Origin: Akebia trifoliata
Taxonomy: Eukaryota > Streptophyta > Magnoliopsida > Ranunculales > Lardizabalaceae
DNA length: 64,000 nucleotides
Direction of reading: 5' to 3'
Assembly (NCBI GenBank): GCA_017979445.1
Contig: CM030716.1
Coordinates: 14,173,611 to 14,237,610 of the forward strand
Shown here: piece after piece, positions 1-13,235 of the stretch
Layout of the letters: every line of letters begins with the position of its first letter
How positions within the stretch are numbered: the first letter of the stretch is position 1
Notes under the pieces: model-generated
Databases searched by the model: none
Told to the model about the DNA's origin: nothing
The model's input: the letters and a program-made list of their open reading frames with translations, nothing else
Program-made: the position numbers and the translations under genes

Positions 1-1345
1 CTGACTAATCATCTTCGTTTATGCCTATCAGGCGTACATGTGATTCTCAAATATACAAACCATTTGTATACGATCACCTTTACAATACAAGTTCATTGGT
101 AAAGATAGAGAGGAATAAACCCAGATTCCACTTGTGACTCCACTCTCATACGCGTCCCATACCACGTATGAGCTTAGTGGTCCCTACCGTACATCCCATG
201 ATAGTATACCATTCCGGATGATATGACGCACTATCCCTTCAAGCATTCACAAACTCTTTAATATTATTTTCATTTAAAAACAAAAGAGAAATTAACAATA
301 CAAAATTGAGAATGGATATCCAGTTTCCTACCATGCAAGTGTGGTCAACCGGCCTAAAATAAATAACAGAACGAAAAAGTAAACAGCGCCTCGCGCTAAT
401 AGAAAGTAAATAAATATGCAACCAGTAACATTATTCCTGGATATCCGTTCACCAACCTACATATAACACAACAATGTAAAATGCAGACATCACCCCTCGG
501 GTGTGACTCCGACATTTTACCGTTTCATACCCTTTTTCCCTTTTTTCAATTTTTACCATTTTCAATCTTTCTAACAAAATATCCATTTTATAATATTCAT
601 CAACTCAATTTGAGTTCATTGAATATTAAAATCATTTTTTTTCAATTATGAAATTTATTTTCATCAATAATATTAAAAAGATATAACACTTAGATCAAAA
701 CGGGGTCCGAGCGGTGCACAGGACCCAACTGACAGAAATAGCCCACGTATAATTTGTTAAAAAATACAGTTAAACATATCAAACATACAAGTTCTGACGT
801 AAATTTGAAATAACCGATTAAATTATATATTTTTGGAAACTCACTACAAATTTTTAATAAAAAAATCTAAATGCAATTTTCACAATCTACGATTACTAAT
901 AGAAATTGAGAGTTCCTTACAATTTCTGTGAGAAAGGAACGAAGCTCGTGCACGAAAATCGAGGCGAATGGCATGAAAATTGAGATGGCTCAAAGTTCTA
1001 GACGGTTGATTTTCGAATTTAATATGATGGTTTCAAAGATCTCGATGCCGTCGTCTTTTTTCCCTTTTACGATGGAAGACGGTTTGACCCCAAAACAGGC
1101 GAAATCTGAGGTCGAAGTTTCGAAACTCCCGTATATATATACGATTGATTTTTGACGATACAGGGTGAAAGAGAAAGTGAAATGAAAAAAGGTTGGGTGG
1201 GTTTTGTAGAGAACGCGGCTGCGGACGTTTCTCCCTTCTGCGTCGGTCGTCGACGGCGAGCCGTTTGCGAGGGATCTGAGGTAGAAGATCGAAGATAAAA
1301 TGATTTTTTAAAAAAATGGGTTGGCTGATTTTGGGTCATTTAAAA
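1..1345 (-). other. LTR-like intergenic sequence, unclassified
   Basis: No gene is visible. Read on the minus strand, a TATA-like run (about 1130-1142) is followed by GC-richer sequence, which resembles a plant Ty3/gypsy LTR promoter and leader. I cannot find matched termini, a PBS or a target duplication, and the window may start inside the repeat. The short open frames here lack protein-like composition. Confidence 0.25.
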
Positions 1346-4330
1346 TGAAACTGAATAGAGAAAAAATTAAAAAAATTTATTTATATATATCTTGGGACAA
1401 AATCGGTATTTTGCCTATTGTTTCGATTGACTATAACTTAATCGTCCGGACTCCAAAACTGACAAATGGATACTCTATTTCGCCTAATTTTTTGTTCTAG
1501 ATCTAATGGTGTGATCAATTTCTACAAATTATATATCTAACAAAAATTTACATTTTCAACTTGAGGTGACCCCTAAAATTGATGTCATTTTCGTTTTTGA
1601 TGATAATTCAACTTTCTAATCTCAAAAAATGATAAATAAAAGTTCATGTTCAATAATTTTTCGTCACAAACCCAATGGTGAAATTGAATCTTAATAATTC
1701 TTACTCTAGTAAAAAAGTCACTATTTTAGCTTAGTCCGACTCGGTAATCGAGAATTTTATAACTTTTGTGTTCGGACTCGTATTTGAGCATGCTTACAGG
1801 CTAAAATATATTTTTCGATCATTTTAAATCTAATGGTGAGGTTAGATTTCATTAAAAATGATCAGAAACATCTTAAAGTTTTACCCCTATGTCCCACTTT
1901 CAAGATTTTCTCAAAATTCTAATATTTATTTTTCTCGAGATACAAATCGAGAACTCGGGATTTTACATAATAAATTCTCTTTAATATCATACTTCTATCA
2001 CCTCCTTTCATTTATTTTATACATTTTAAGTTCTAGCAATTTAGTTGTAGCTAGTTTATTTTTGTTTCAAATATCTTGGGTGGTAGAGAGTAATCCCTCC
2101 ATGTGACGTAATCTCCCCTTATAAGTTCATAATAAATATCTAGTTAGTATTTAATTTCTTGTATAGTTTTCATTTCAATTTCCTCTAAGTTTCTAATTTA
2201 GCTATTTCTTCTCATGACTAAGGAGGAAGAGAATAATCCCTTTTTATGATGTAATCTTCTCCTTTATAAGTTCATTAATAAGCTCCTTAGAGAACATTTC
2301 ATATATACACAATGAGCACACACCACTTTCTTTATATTTCAAAAGGGCTAAAAGTCAAAGGTAGAGGTCTCCCTAGATCTACAACTAACTTTTTAAGCCA
2401 ACAAAAATAGTCCTATAAGAACACATTTTCATGCATAAGATTTAAGTTCTACTAAGAATGTATCCATATGTGTATGACCCAAGGACTAAACCAACAAAAA
2501 ATAACTTCCAAGTGAGTAAATGAATGTATAGTAATGCTTAAGGACCCAAAAGAGAGAAATCCAAGAGGATTTGCACTCTAGTTCCAAGTCCACAAAAAAA
2601 AAGTCCAACAAGCACAACTTTAACTTTTTTCCTTAGCTAGCTCAATGATTTTATTTTGTGATTTTAGAGACCAAACTATAGTCCATCAGACTTTTCACTT
2701 CTCACATCTCCTTTACTTCAAAAATCTATAAGAAATCAGTTTTCTATTTCACTCATTGCCATTCTTTTGGTAACCAACAATTGAGGGGTGGGACAGGTAC
2801 TTAACACCTTCCCTGTACCTTAACATAACCTCCTTACCTAGACCAAAAAACAGACCGTAGTGAGTCACTACAAGCCAAAAAAAGAGATTTTAAAAACTTA
2901 TTTCTATGGTGTTGAGTCACACCTTAAATATTGGATGGTAGTGACTCCTAAACCCACTTAGATGAGGTCAAACTATTTACAACCTCACGTATATGCAATG
3001 GGGAAGCGTGTTAGGATTTTGGGACATGACATGTTTGATTTTCAATTCACATTAAATGTTGAATAGTCGATACTAGTCCTTTTAATCAGTGAAATGAGAT
3101 CGCCAACCCATGTTGAATCGTTAATATAGTTTGTCTACTGAGGAAAATACTGAATTAAGATTATGCCCGAAGGGAATCTCGACGAGATTGATAAAGTAAA
3201 ACATGAACTTGTTGCTTTTGAGATCGTGCACTTGTGATTTCAACTTTGTTTCACACGTTAATGTGTTCTTGTTCCGTTAGTGAGACCAGACTGAACCTCT
3301 TAGTAGGCAATCCACCTAAAAGCCAGACCGATAGCCTTTTAGTTTTTGGAGCTACACTATAAAGGAGGCTTCATTATGTAGCAAAAACTTGTGAATCAAT
3401 AGATTTTATTGATAAACAAGCAATAACTTCAAAGAAAATAATCAAATCAAAGTAATCCAGATTTGTTTGGACTTAATGTACTTCATTAATTGCTTGAACA
3501 AGGTGATGAGCCTATCTTGGAGGTATGAAGAATTGATTAAATAAATCCAGATTTCGACACGATCAGTTCAAGATTGTTGTTTTGTTTTCCATTGGGGGGA
3601 AACAAATGGATAATGTTGAAGTAACATTAAAATGTACATTGTGGGGGACATTTCTGACATGGATTTGTGTCAGAACCATAGATGTTTTTCATCAAGATTT
3701 ACTCTAGTATGACTTGAAACAAATAGAACAACAAATTTTTGGCTAAGCTTGGAGCATGTGGGAATGAGATTTTTTTGTAATTGAGGATGTTGATTCAATA
3801 CCTCAAGATCTTATGAACATTATAACTGAAGATCTTTCATGTAACTATGCTTAAAAAGGGAAAGGACCTTCCAAACCCAGCTTACCGATACAAAAAAAAT
3901 TAAATAAAAAATATTCAAAGAGCTAGAAAGTAATTAAGAAAGAAAAGTGAATTGATATATATATAATTGAATTTCATTTTTAAGCTCTTTATATAGATAA
4001 CTTCATCATGATACTTAGATAGCCTAAGGCCATTGAATTTCATAAAATTTGACGGATTAAGGCATCAAATTTTTTATTATTGAATATTTTTTTTCGATGG
4101 GCCAAAACTGTCAATTTAATGGAGGGGAGAAATTTGACGGCTTTAAGCCTTTGATTGCAGTTGAATCTGGGGAACATAAAAAAACTTGACGGCCCTTGAC
4201 CGTCAAAATTTGGTTTCTGAGCTTTGGTCCGTCGAATTTTCTTGTAGAATTCTTCAATTTTAACGTAGTGGGCATTACGTGAAAAAGGGTAAATTTGATG
4301 CCAAGATCCATCGAAATTGCTGGATTAATA
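1346..4330. other. Gene-free AT-rich intergenic DNA
   Basis: No convincing coding sequence or RNA gene. A weak diverged direct duplication (2088-2131 versus 2230-2280) repeats a block containing TTATAAGTTCAT. At 2780-2960 the text faintly resembles the end of the Tat LTRs found later (a tacttaacaccttcc block followed by a gaccgtag...gtgactcc block), possibly a very old LTR remnant. At 4040-4300 the motif TTTGACGG or its complement recurs several times. Confidence 0.4.
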
Positions 4331-4531
4331 GATAAATCAACCGAAATCCCAGATCGGGTTTGGATCCTAGAACGATCTAAGATTTTGATAAATAATAGAT
4401 AAATCGACCGAAATCTTAGATCGGGCTTAGATCTTAGAATGATCTAAGACTTTGATAAATAGTAGATAAACCGACCGAAATCCTAGATTGGGCTTGGATC
4501 GTAGAACGATCCAAGACTTTGATAAATAATA
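4331..4531. repeat. Tandem repeat, three copies of a 67-bp unit
   Basis: Units begin at 4331, 4398 and 4465 with GATAAATC/ACC and run through ACCGAAATC...GATCGGG...TTGGATC...TTTGATAAAT. A truncated fourth start follows at about 4532. Copies differ at several positions, mostly transitions, so the array is not recent. Each unit contains short complementary words (AGATCG / CGATCT). No coding potential. Confidence 0.75.
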
Positions 4532-5116
4532 GAATAAACCAACTAGAAGATAATGATCATCATGAAGCTTAGGGTATAAGAAGTTGTTGTTCTCTTATTC
4601 TTTCTCATTAGATTTTCTCATATTAATAGAATTAGGAATTATATATTTTTTATTTTATGAAATTCATGATCACCATGATTAAGTTGATTTTTATATGATG
4701 AAATTGTGTTTATTTAAATTCTTTTGACAATTAGAGTGATTCGAATTGTTTTGATAGTTTTCATTTTTGGGAAACTTATCCAAAGATTTCTCCAACCTAC
4801 AAAAGAAACAAAGTGTTAGAAAATGAGCAAAATAGAAATTATACCTACTGTTGCAATCCAAAAGACAATTGAAGAGAAATTAGAGAGATCAAATATCTAG
4901 AATCAATGTGGCGTAATCAAAGTTCACTGCATCACATTGAAACCTCGAGATCTGTGTCAAAAATTTTATCCATTGATCTTAGATTTTCTCCCTAGTTGCA
5001 TGAAAACAAATTTTTTTGATTTTGAGAAAGAAATTTGGATCAATAGAAAATTGAAACAGAAATGAAATAAAGAAAATAACAAAAATAACTTTAACTAACT
5101 TAAAATAACTACACCT
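4532..5116. other. AT-rich sequence, possible internal region of an Athila-like remnant
   Basis: No gene seen. It lies on the internal side of the PBS-like site at 5117-5135, so it could be the decayed leader of that element. The stretch just left of the PBS is A-rich, as is usual there. No gag or pol homology is recognisable. Confidence 0.3.
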
Positions 5117-6334
5117 TTCCCTGGTAGTGATGCCAAAATTATGATGTGCCATGAATTAAAAATTATATTTTTATACTCTCCTTAGCTTGTGGGTAAGTAA
5201 GGGATCAAACCCAAGAGAAAGGTGGGATGTTACCAAGTTAGCAAGAATGAAGTTAATCTAAGTAATAATACAAAATCTATTTTTGTATTTTTGTAAAATA
5301 AAATAGTGAGTAGATGTTGCTGAAAATTAAAGTAATATAAGGGAAAATTATACTAAGAAAATAAAAGATATAAAACCATTAGTGATTAGAGTTACTTAAG
5401 ATTAGCAAATAAAACTATATTTGAGTTTATCCTTCTTTGCACTCAACCTTAAGGATTTGGTGTGAGCTCCTTGGGTTGGAATATATGACAGAAATTTTTT
5501 TAAGTAAACACTATAGTTAAGACTCCTTCACTCATTGATGTGTGAAATCCTTACCATCAAATATCTAGTTTAAGCATGTTCTATCTTGATCTCATCTAAT
5601 CATAAAACTTCTAAGTTGCATGTGAGGTGTAGAAATTCATCTAAAGCTTTGATCTATTAGAGTTGGATAAAACCTTGAAGTGAATCCTATAAATAATATA
5701 AAGAACATGAAAGAATAAAGAAATAACATAGAATTAAAACTTGTTCCTAGACTTCCTGCTCTCACTAATGGAGGGAGTAGCCTATGGTCATTGTAAGGAT
5801 ACAAGATGAAGTAAAAGAAACAATACTAATATTCAAGGTAACCAAGATACACTACCTCCTTGAGAAATTATTGAAGTTGTTGAAATAAAACCTAACTAAA
5901 AAATAAAAATGACAAAGAAAATGCTAAGGGCATTGGGGGAAGAAGAGAAAATGGACAATAACCCAATTACTCTTTCTTAATTAAGAAAATGATCTATTTA
6001 TAGACTTGAAATACTCTTGAAAGATCCAAATATAGCCGTCATCACTCTTACATATAATCTCATGAGCGAAGCAAATTGGAACAATTCTAGAGCGATCCAA
6101 CTGAGGTGGACTGTGCTATATTGATCTGGAAACATCCAGATCTTAATTTTTGATTGGTTGCTTGACTTGACTTCTTGATTGTAGTGCATTCTTGCTTAAG
6201 TGATTTGGTGTTCATGTAGATAAGTTGATCATTGTCCTGTACAGTGAGCATACATGATTAATTTTCTGATATTTACTATTATTTTGTGCAATTAAGCCTA
6301 ATCAACATGAAATGTGATAAATTGAGGCTTAACA
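5117..6334 (-). mobile_element. Old Athila/Cyclops-like LTR with decayed primer binding site
   Basis: On the minus strand a sequence reading TGGCATCACTACCAGGGAA (5135 to 5117) matches, with mainly transition differences, the TGGCGCCGTTGCCGGGGAA-type PBS known from Athila/Cyclops-type plant Ty3/gypsy elements. Immediately outside lies a ~1.2-kb AT-rich segment starting near TG (about 5142) and ending ...GGCTTAACA at 6334. On the minus strand it therefore begins TGTTAAGCC, a typical LTR start. No second LTR or target duplication was found, so this is a fragment. The inner boundary is uncertain by several bases. Family assignment rests on the PBS pattern only. Confidence 0.5.
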
Positions 6335-6920
6335 TACTTATTCATCTCATTTAATGAAATAAAGATGAAAATCGAGATAAATACCTGGGAAAAGTGCGGA
6401 TAAATCAGTGTTTTGAGATAGTGATCAATACTCGTCTATAGTCCACATCTTAGTAATCATATCCACCAAGCCATCCTCCCAAATTTTCGTGTAAACCAAA
6501 CAAACATATCCTACCATTGTCTTATCAGTTGACAAAGTCTCGAAACATCTTTGGGAAAAACCCTCCAGTGAATCTATCCAAAATAACATTTTGACTTTGA
6601 TCTCGTTATTGAAACTGAATTTTAAATCCTACAACAAAGGTGTAGAATGGGTGAGTTGTTGGTATGTTATCTAGAAGAATATGAACATAATATAATTGTA
6701 AAATGAATGAGTAATCATGCTAAAAATCATAACTTACAAGTTTAGTATCAATGTAGTTTCAGATATATAAGTAAGAAAATCTCTTTATACTATGTTGTGG
6801 TTTATCAACTAATTATACATTAGTTCAAGACTTACCATAACTGATTATGAAATTCATCAATACATTCTACCCTAACCATCTAACTCTCAATACTTTATGA
6901 ATGTAAATATTCTACAAATT
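6335..6920. other. Gene-free intergenic DNA
   Basis: No coding sequence, RNA gene or clear repeat is visible. It sits between the Athila-like LTR and the first copy of the tandem duplication. Confidence 0.4.
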
Positions 6921-7274
6921 CACTAAATTCATGTCATTTGTTTTCTTCCTAGCTTTCATGGTTACACCTTGTAGTTAGTAATCAAATTCCCCAATTCAAA
7001 TATCTAGGTTTCTAGCTTTCAATATTCTTAGCACGTAAATAAATTCTACATCTCATCAATTGAAATTAAAACACATCTACAACACTGTCGTTATAATGCC
7101 AACAAGTGCGGTGTTGTATACTGATAATTACTAAGGATGTCTTGGCTAAATTTTGCCTCTGTCGGGGATCCAACGTTTGTCGATGAGGGATTATAATGTT
7201 ATTACCTAATTCTATGATCGATTTGACTGCAAGTGATTTTCCCTTTGGTCGGCTCAAGTTTGTTGTTGACCAGG
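6921..7274. repeat. Tandem duplication, copy 1, left part
   Basis: This ~354-bp block is repeated at 10683-11036 with high identity; both begin CACTAAATTCATGTCATTTG and end TTGTTGACCAGG. In copy 2 the block runs straight into GTCCCAC..., whereas here a 3.26-kb LTR intervenes. The duplicate supplies the uninterrupted reference that proves the insertion. Open frames inside the two copies resemble each other only because the DNA is duplicated. Confidence 0.8.
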
Positions 7275-10200
7275 TATAGACACCCTATTTTTGCATATGC
7301 CTAATTCGACAATTCGTCCCCCGGTTGTGGTGAATTTCTAATGATGAGTGAAAAGAACTCGAAGGCTAGAAAGTATTATTCTCGATCTCCCATTTCTAGT
7401 CATTCCATCTTCCTTACTCGTAATAACTCGACATAAAAATTTACACACACTTAGGATTGCTATACCTTACACCCGATTTAGTAACTACGTACGCTTAGGT
7501 TCGTTACACATTTCGATATCCTAGAGACATCGAGATGCTAGAAAAATGTGACCTTAAGACTTAGAAATAATCACGTTAGAATTGAAACAAACCTCATGCC
7601 AAAATTTATTAAATTTGCAAGAATAAAAAAAAGACAGAAATGCCTCTCAATCTCCGACTTTTACCTAAAGACCTTGATTCTTAGGAAAACAGATAAAAAA
7701 TTAATTACGCATATTAGAAATCTAAAAAATTGGAAAATTCTCGACCAAGTTAAATATTCAAAATTAAAATTTAATCAAAATCAAAATCAAATTTAAATTC
7801 AAATTTAAAATTACTCGACCAATTAAAAATCAAAATCAAATAAAAAATCAAATTAAAATTTAATCGATCAATTGAATCAAAAATCAAATTAAAATTCAAT
7901 CGACCAATTAAATTGAAAATAAAAATTGATCGATCAAATTAAAATTAAAATTTAAGCAAACAATAGAATTAAAATTAAAATCCAATCCATTAAATCAAAT
8001 TAAAACTAAAATTCAATTGACTAATCAAGGCAAAATTGAAAATGCACCCAATCGATGGAGGACTATTAAAGTACGAGTAGCAAGGGATCACCACTCCCAT
8101 TATTTTAAGAGGGAAGGAAAAGAAAAAAAAAATCATGGATAAAGAAAAATAGAAATGTTTTGTGTATAAAAGCTCCTACATTTTTGGTCGGAGGGGCTCT
8201 TGGAGGTTGCTCTTTCTATTAGTCTCCCTCTCTCCCATGTTTGCTCTTTGTGGCTAGTAGATTTTTCCTCTCTCCTAGATGGACTCTCTACAATCCTCTC
8301 CCCTCCCACTTTCTATACAAGGGCTAGACACACTCTCTATGTCTACCCACGGCTAGGCTCTTTTTGCTACAGGTTCTCACACTTTCTCTCATTTTCTCAC
8401 TCTCTACACTCCTTTACTCTATCGACGTTATCCTTTACTTTTCTTCCATTTAGCCATATAGCAACAAAAATAAAAACAAAAAAAAAACAAGAGAAAAAAG
8501 AGAAGAAGAAAAGAAAAAAAAATACAACTCACCATCATCTTCAATCTCCATCTACTTCTCTTTTCATTCCACACAGTAGCAACCATGATAACATCCTCTT
8601 CTTAATCCCATTTTTTTCCACCTTACCTGTGTACACCGATAGTCCCTCTTCAATTACCTTTTTCCATCTCTTCATCGTAGGCCTTCATCACAGTACCCTC
8701 CTACAACATCTTCACCACAGTACCTATTACATCACCCTCCTACAGCACAATCATCTCCACTTTCTCCTCCGACTCTTCACAGCACAGTCACATCTAACTT
8801 CCTTTTCTCTCTAACTCTCCACAACACAACCACTTATTCCTTTTCCTCCAATTCTTTACAACACAGTCACGTTCATGTACTTTCTTCTCTAACTCTCCAC
8901 AAAACAGCACAGACGATCACCCTTCCTCTATAAACACAGTACTTGCAAGCCATCTCGGGTGACATCTGAAGGAACCACCACAGCCACCATTTTGTCATAT
9001 AGGTAAGTTTGATTTTCTTTTTTTTTTCTCTCTCCTCCTTTTTTCATTTTTATTTTGCATGGATGATTGACCAACTTTCGTTAATGTGTTTGTAATGTTT
9101 ATCACGTATCCTTAACTTTGTTGGATTCTAGAATTTTACATGTATACTTGAGTTTTTTTTTTATTCATGGATTTATCACGTATTCTTAACTTTTTTTGGA
9201 TTCCAAAATTTTACATGTATACATTAGTCCTTGATTCACTGACTTGCCACATGTATGAATTTTGCATAGATATAAATTTCTGATTTGCATATATGTAGGA
9301 AATTTTCATATATATGAATTTTTGATTTGCATATATGTATGAATTTTGATTCTTTGATTTGCCACATGTCCATGACGTTTAATTCAAGAATTTTGTGTAT
9401 GAATTCTCAGTTCATTGATTTGCTATATGTTCATGAGGTGCCCAACTTGGAAATTTGACATTTATGAATCTCCAATTCATGAATTTGTTAACATATTCAT
9501 AATTTTACATGACTTTAATTTTTGCTAATTTTAAGATTCATGTATGTTCATAATTTTCCTGATTTGATAATTTTACATAATTTTGATATTTATGTATATT
9601 CATATTTCATTACTTCGATGGTTTTGTGCGATATTGAATTTTGCCAATTTGTTAAGTTGCCATGTGTTCATAATTGCCTAATTTTGAAAGTTTCACATTT
9701 GTAATTTCTATTTTAAAAAATTCATTTTAGGAATTATATAATGTGGAAATTCGCAATTTCCTATTTTGAAAAAAAATCATATTCGTAAATATCTAATTTA
9801 AAAATTGCACTTTTATGATTTTCCAATTTGGGAGTTTTGCATTTTTCTTATTCAGAAATTTCATATTTATGGAAATTTATGACTTTCTAATTCGAAAATT
9901 TCATATTTTTTTTGGTAATTTTCTATTTTGGAAACTTTATATTTGCAAATTTCTAATTTGAAAAATTTCATATTCCTAAGTTAGAAACTTCATAAATTGT
10001 CGATTTTGAAATTTTACATTCATAATTTTCTAATTTTCTAATTTTTCACAAATTCTTATTTTATTTGATTTGGAAAATATTTACAAATGTGGATTTTTAA
10101 TTGGAAAATATTGCCATGTGAACTTTAGAACATGGGGTGTAATTAGGGCTTTTTAAAAGTTTTTTTTTCTTTTCGTGCGAAATTCGAAAAATCATGTAAT

Positions 10201-10538
10201 ATGTGGAGGGATTTTAGCTGAAGGATCCGTTTAGGAAATCCAATATAAATTGATGATGATCGGACTTTAGTTTGATTTTAGTCTTTGTATGTTGACTATA
10301 AGATAATTTTGGATCGATCATCTCGATTGGACGGGTTCGGTGCCTAATACCTTTCGAAATCCTTAATCTGACTCCTTACCCATTTTTCTTATCCATGTAC
10401 CGATTAAGATCCATTTTAGAGTTATTTTTGGTTCCTAGACCTAAACTAGGTGGCGACTCCCAATTTTCAAAAAATCTCCCATTAACCAATCAGATTCACT
10501 TTCCACTATTTAGTGAAAAAGGGGTTGAGATGATTTCA
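7275..10538 (+). mobile_element. Solo LTR of a long-LTR Tat-lineage retrotransposon
   Basis: It begins TATAGACACCCTATTTTTGCA, the same start as the E1/E2 LTRs (TGTAGACACCCC...) with G to A in the terminal TG, and ends ...GATTTCA. The flanks CCAGG (7270-7274) and CTAGG (10539-10543) form a 5-bp target duplication with one change. The uninterrupted paralogous site at 11032-11043 confirms the junctions. Near the end it carries the block shared by all Tat LTRs here (gtgcctaatacc, ggttcctagacc, and TGGCGACTCC at 10451-10460). A TATA box TATAAAAG lies at 8165-8172, followed by a CT-rich leader and a splice-donor-like GGTAAGT at 9002-9008. At 3.26 kb it is about twice the E1/E2 LTR length, so it is a separate subfamily. 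Confidence 0.8.
8165..8172 (+). promoter_or_regulatory. TATA box of the long solo LTR
   Basis: TATAAAAG sits about 0.9 kb into the LTR and is followed by a several-hundred-base pyrimidine-rich tract typical of a transcribed plant leader. Activity is inferred. Confidence 0.55.
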
Positions 10539-10543
10539 CTAGG

Positions 10544-10682
10544 TCCCACGATCTCGGTGAGCTTCTTTATGGAGGTCTGTCTGTTGACTATTATGAGCTT
10601 TCCTTGATTAAGGGGACTCGTCTTTTTTGTCTTGCCTATCAAACTAACATGTGTAATCCAAAGTAACACTATTTTATGCACT
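10544..10682. repeat. Tandem duplication, copy 1, right part
   Basis: This ~140-bp block (TCCCACGATC...ATTTTATGCACT) matches 11037-11179 with moderate divergence. With 6921-7274 it completes the first ~0.5-kb duplication unit, now split by the solo LTR. Confidence 0.75.
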
Positions 10683-11179
10683 CACTAAATTCATGTCATT
10701 TGTTTTCTTCCTAGCTTTCATGGTTACACCTTGTAGTTAGTAATCAAATTCCCCAATTCAAATATCTAGGTTTCTAGCTTTCGGTATTCTTATCATGTAA
10801 ATAAATTCTACATCTTATCAAAAGAAATAAAAAGACATCTACAACATTGGTGTTATAATGCTGACAAATGCGGTATTGTATATTGATAAGTACTAAGGAT
10901 TTCACAACTAAATTCCGCCTCAGTCGAGGATCCAAAATTTGCCGATCAGGGATTGTAATATTATTACCTAATTCTACGATCGACTTGACTGCAAGTGGTT
11001 TTCCCTTTGGTTGGCTCAGGTTTTTTGTTGACCAGGGTCCCACAATCATATGGACCTTCTTTACAGAGACTTGTCCATCAACTATTATGAGCGTCCCTCA
11101 ATCAAGGGGACCCACCATTTTTATCTTGCTTATCAGGCTAATATGTGTTGTCCAAAGTAATATTATTTTATGCATTCAC
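10683..11179. repeat. Tandem duplication, copy 2 (uninterrupted)
   Basis: A ~0.5-kb unit equal to the two parts of copy 1 joined. It is the pre-insertion reference for the solo LTR site. No gene is recognisable in it. Confidence 0.8.
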
Positions 11180-13235
11180 TTTCCTTTCTCATTAAACCTA
11201 AAGATAAATAAACACATCCTGGATACTCTTGGCCCAAACATAAATGCATGGGCCCTCTTTGGATAAAAGTAAATAACATCGTGTACTTCTGACACATAAA
11301 TAAATGAACACCGAGAACTTTCTCACCCAAAGTTAATGATTCTGGATACTAACTCATCCTACCTAACTCATCCATTAATATTTTCAACATAAGAATCCCA
11401 AATCAATGTAATTGAGGCCCCTTGTGTGTCGTTCCTATACTTATCACCGGCGGATTGAAGAGTAGTTGGATTTTATCATAATATTATGATGTAAATGATC
11501 AACACATCTCTTAATATGGATTAATACCATCTTCCAAATACTCAAATACCTTAAACCTATTTCCTAATTAAGTTCTGACTTTTCTTTAAACTTTCTAATT
11601 TGTAACTATACTAAATTGTCAAGTTTGAGTTCGAGATTTATTTTTCAGTTCAATGTTTTCTTCAAATTTCTTATTTGAACTCAAGTTCTATATCACATTA
11701 TGAAACTAAGTTAGATTCATTTCTATACTGTCACAGAGAATGTACTAGTGGTTTCAAATTAAATTGAAGATTACACCAAAGTAATATTTTCATACCTAAA
11801 ATCAACCATTCCTATCAACACATAAATGGTTTGAAAACTAGATTTTTAAACATTATAGAATAATTTTTTTTTTGAAAATGTTCTTACACAATTTGGGCAT
11901 CTATACGGGTTGTATGAAAATTTTTACGAAAAATGTATTTGTTGTCTCCATATGCCACCTACGATGGCAGTGGGTGGACTTTTACGGTGGCACTGTAGAA
12001 ATGGTTGTTGATGGGTGGGGGTGCCACCGTGGCTCACACCGTGTAACGACAAACTTGCACAGTGAGCTTGAGTTTTCCTCCTGTTTAATTCATTCCCTCA
12101 TTGCTCTTATCATCTTCATCCTTGCATACGAATCTTTTTTGTTAAGATGAGAATGATGGAATATATCATATACAATTTATTTATTTATTTATTTTTTGAA
12201 AACCAATTGATAGTTACTAAAAGCAAAATCATGATTATTATGGATACCATCTTACGATCGCGAGTATGCTAATGAAAACGATCTTAAATTGAATGCATTT
12301 ATAATTATGTAAATCTTTTGGCATAGAAACATAAACCACAATCAATAATTGTATAACTTTCAATTAAACCGAAAGGAAGGAAAATTCTACCTTTACGACT
12401 TCTATCTCCTTTTTTGCTCTCAAGCTCTTTCCGCATGAAAAACCTCACCACATTCTTCTTCAATCAACTTAATCCTACCAACATAGAAGATGATTCTATG
12501 AAAAATAATAGAGAATACTACCTCATTCAGCAAATCATAATTTGAGAAAGTTCTTGTTGCTGTCAAGGTGATGACTAAAGGGTGGAGGAGAAAGTTAGGT
12601 GGGATTTCTGGTAGGTAAAGAGAGAACCTTTCTCTTTATGATGACTTTTAAAGAGTTAGTTTACAACTAAAAAGAGTTGGTTAACCCTGGTTTAGCAAAT
12701 CATAGTTGGCCTAATTATATGGACACATGGCATGGATTATGGTCGGTCCTGACATGTCATTAGGTGTCAAATAGAACTAATGACTCACCTTGACTATGAT
12801 TAATTCCTACCAAACCTTAATTACTTATATTTAAATATTAATTTAATAATTAATTACTTAAATAATGGGTTGTGGGGTCCATCATGTATAAAATTCAGAT
12901 CAAATTTTAGCTTTTGACTTTGGTCAAACTGGATTAACCCATACAACTTCTTCAAAATAATCTGACTTCGGAATGCTTGACTTAGTTCAATACTTTTCGG
13001 ACTTTGACGTGCATGTATGCTATCTCGAATAATTTTTCGATATCTAACTATTGGTATGATTCATTTTTCAAAACTCTCACTCTTTATCTCACTTGTCCTT
13101 ATGTCGTAGTCTCATTCGTCTCGGTTCTTCTTGTTAATTTTTTGAGTGCATTTTCTCTAACTGTAATGTCTTAGAAATCGATTTTGAATATTGAGGAATC
13201 CTAATTGATGACTAAGTTTGGTTACTTAGAAATAA
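11180..13235. other. Gene-free intergenic DNA with LTR-like stretch
   Basis: No supported coding sequence. The segment at about 12360-13200 has the texture of a minus-strand plant LTR or leader (a GTGGGGTCCATCATG...ATAAAATTC block and gtcaaa/tttgac repeats), but no termini, PBS or target duplication could be paired. The open frame at 11872-12150 looks fortuitous. Confidence 0.35.

Noticed and set aside
4040..4300. Clustered TTTGACGG/CCGTCAAA motifs as subterminal transposon repeats
   Set aside because: No terminal inverted repeats or target duplication could be paired.
8200..8814. Longest open frame in the left third (204 codons)
   Set aside because: It lies in the CT-rich leader of the 3.26-kb solo LTR; composition (Ser, Leu, His, Phe runs and a Lys block) follows base bias, and no domain is recognisable.
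12360..13200. A complete minus-strand LTR
   Set aside because: Texture is LTR-like but no TG...CA ends, PBS or duplication were found.
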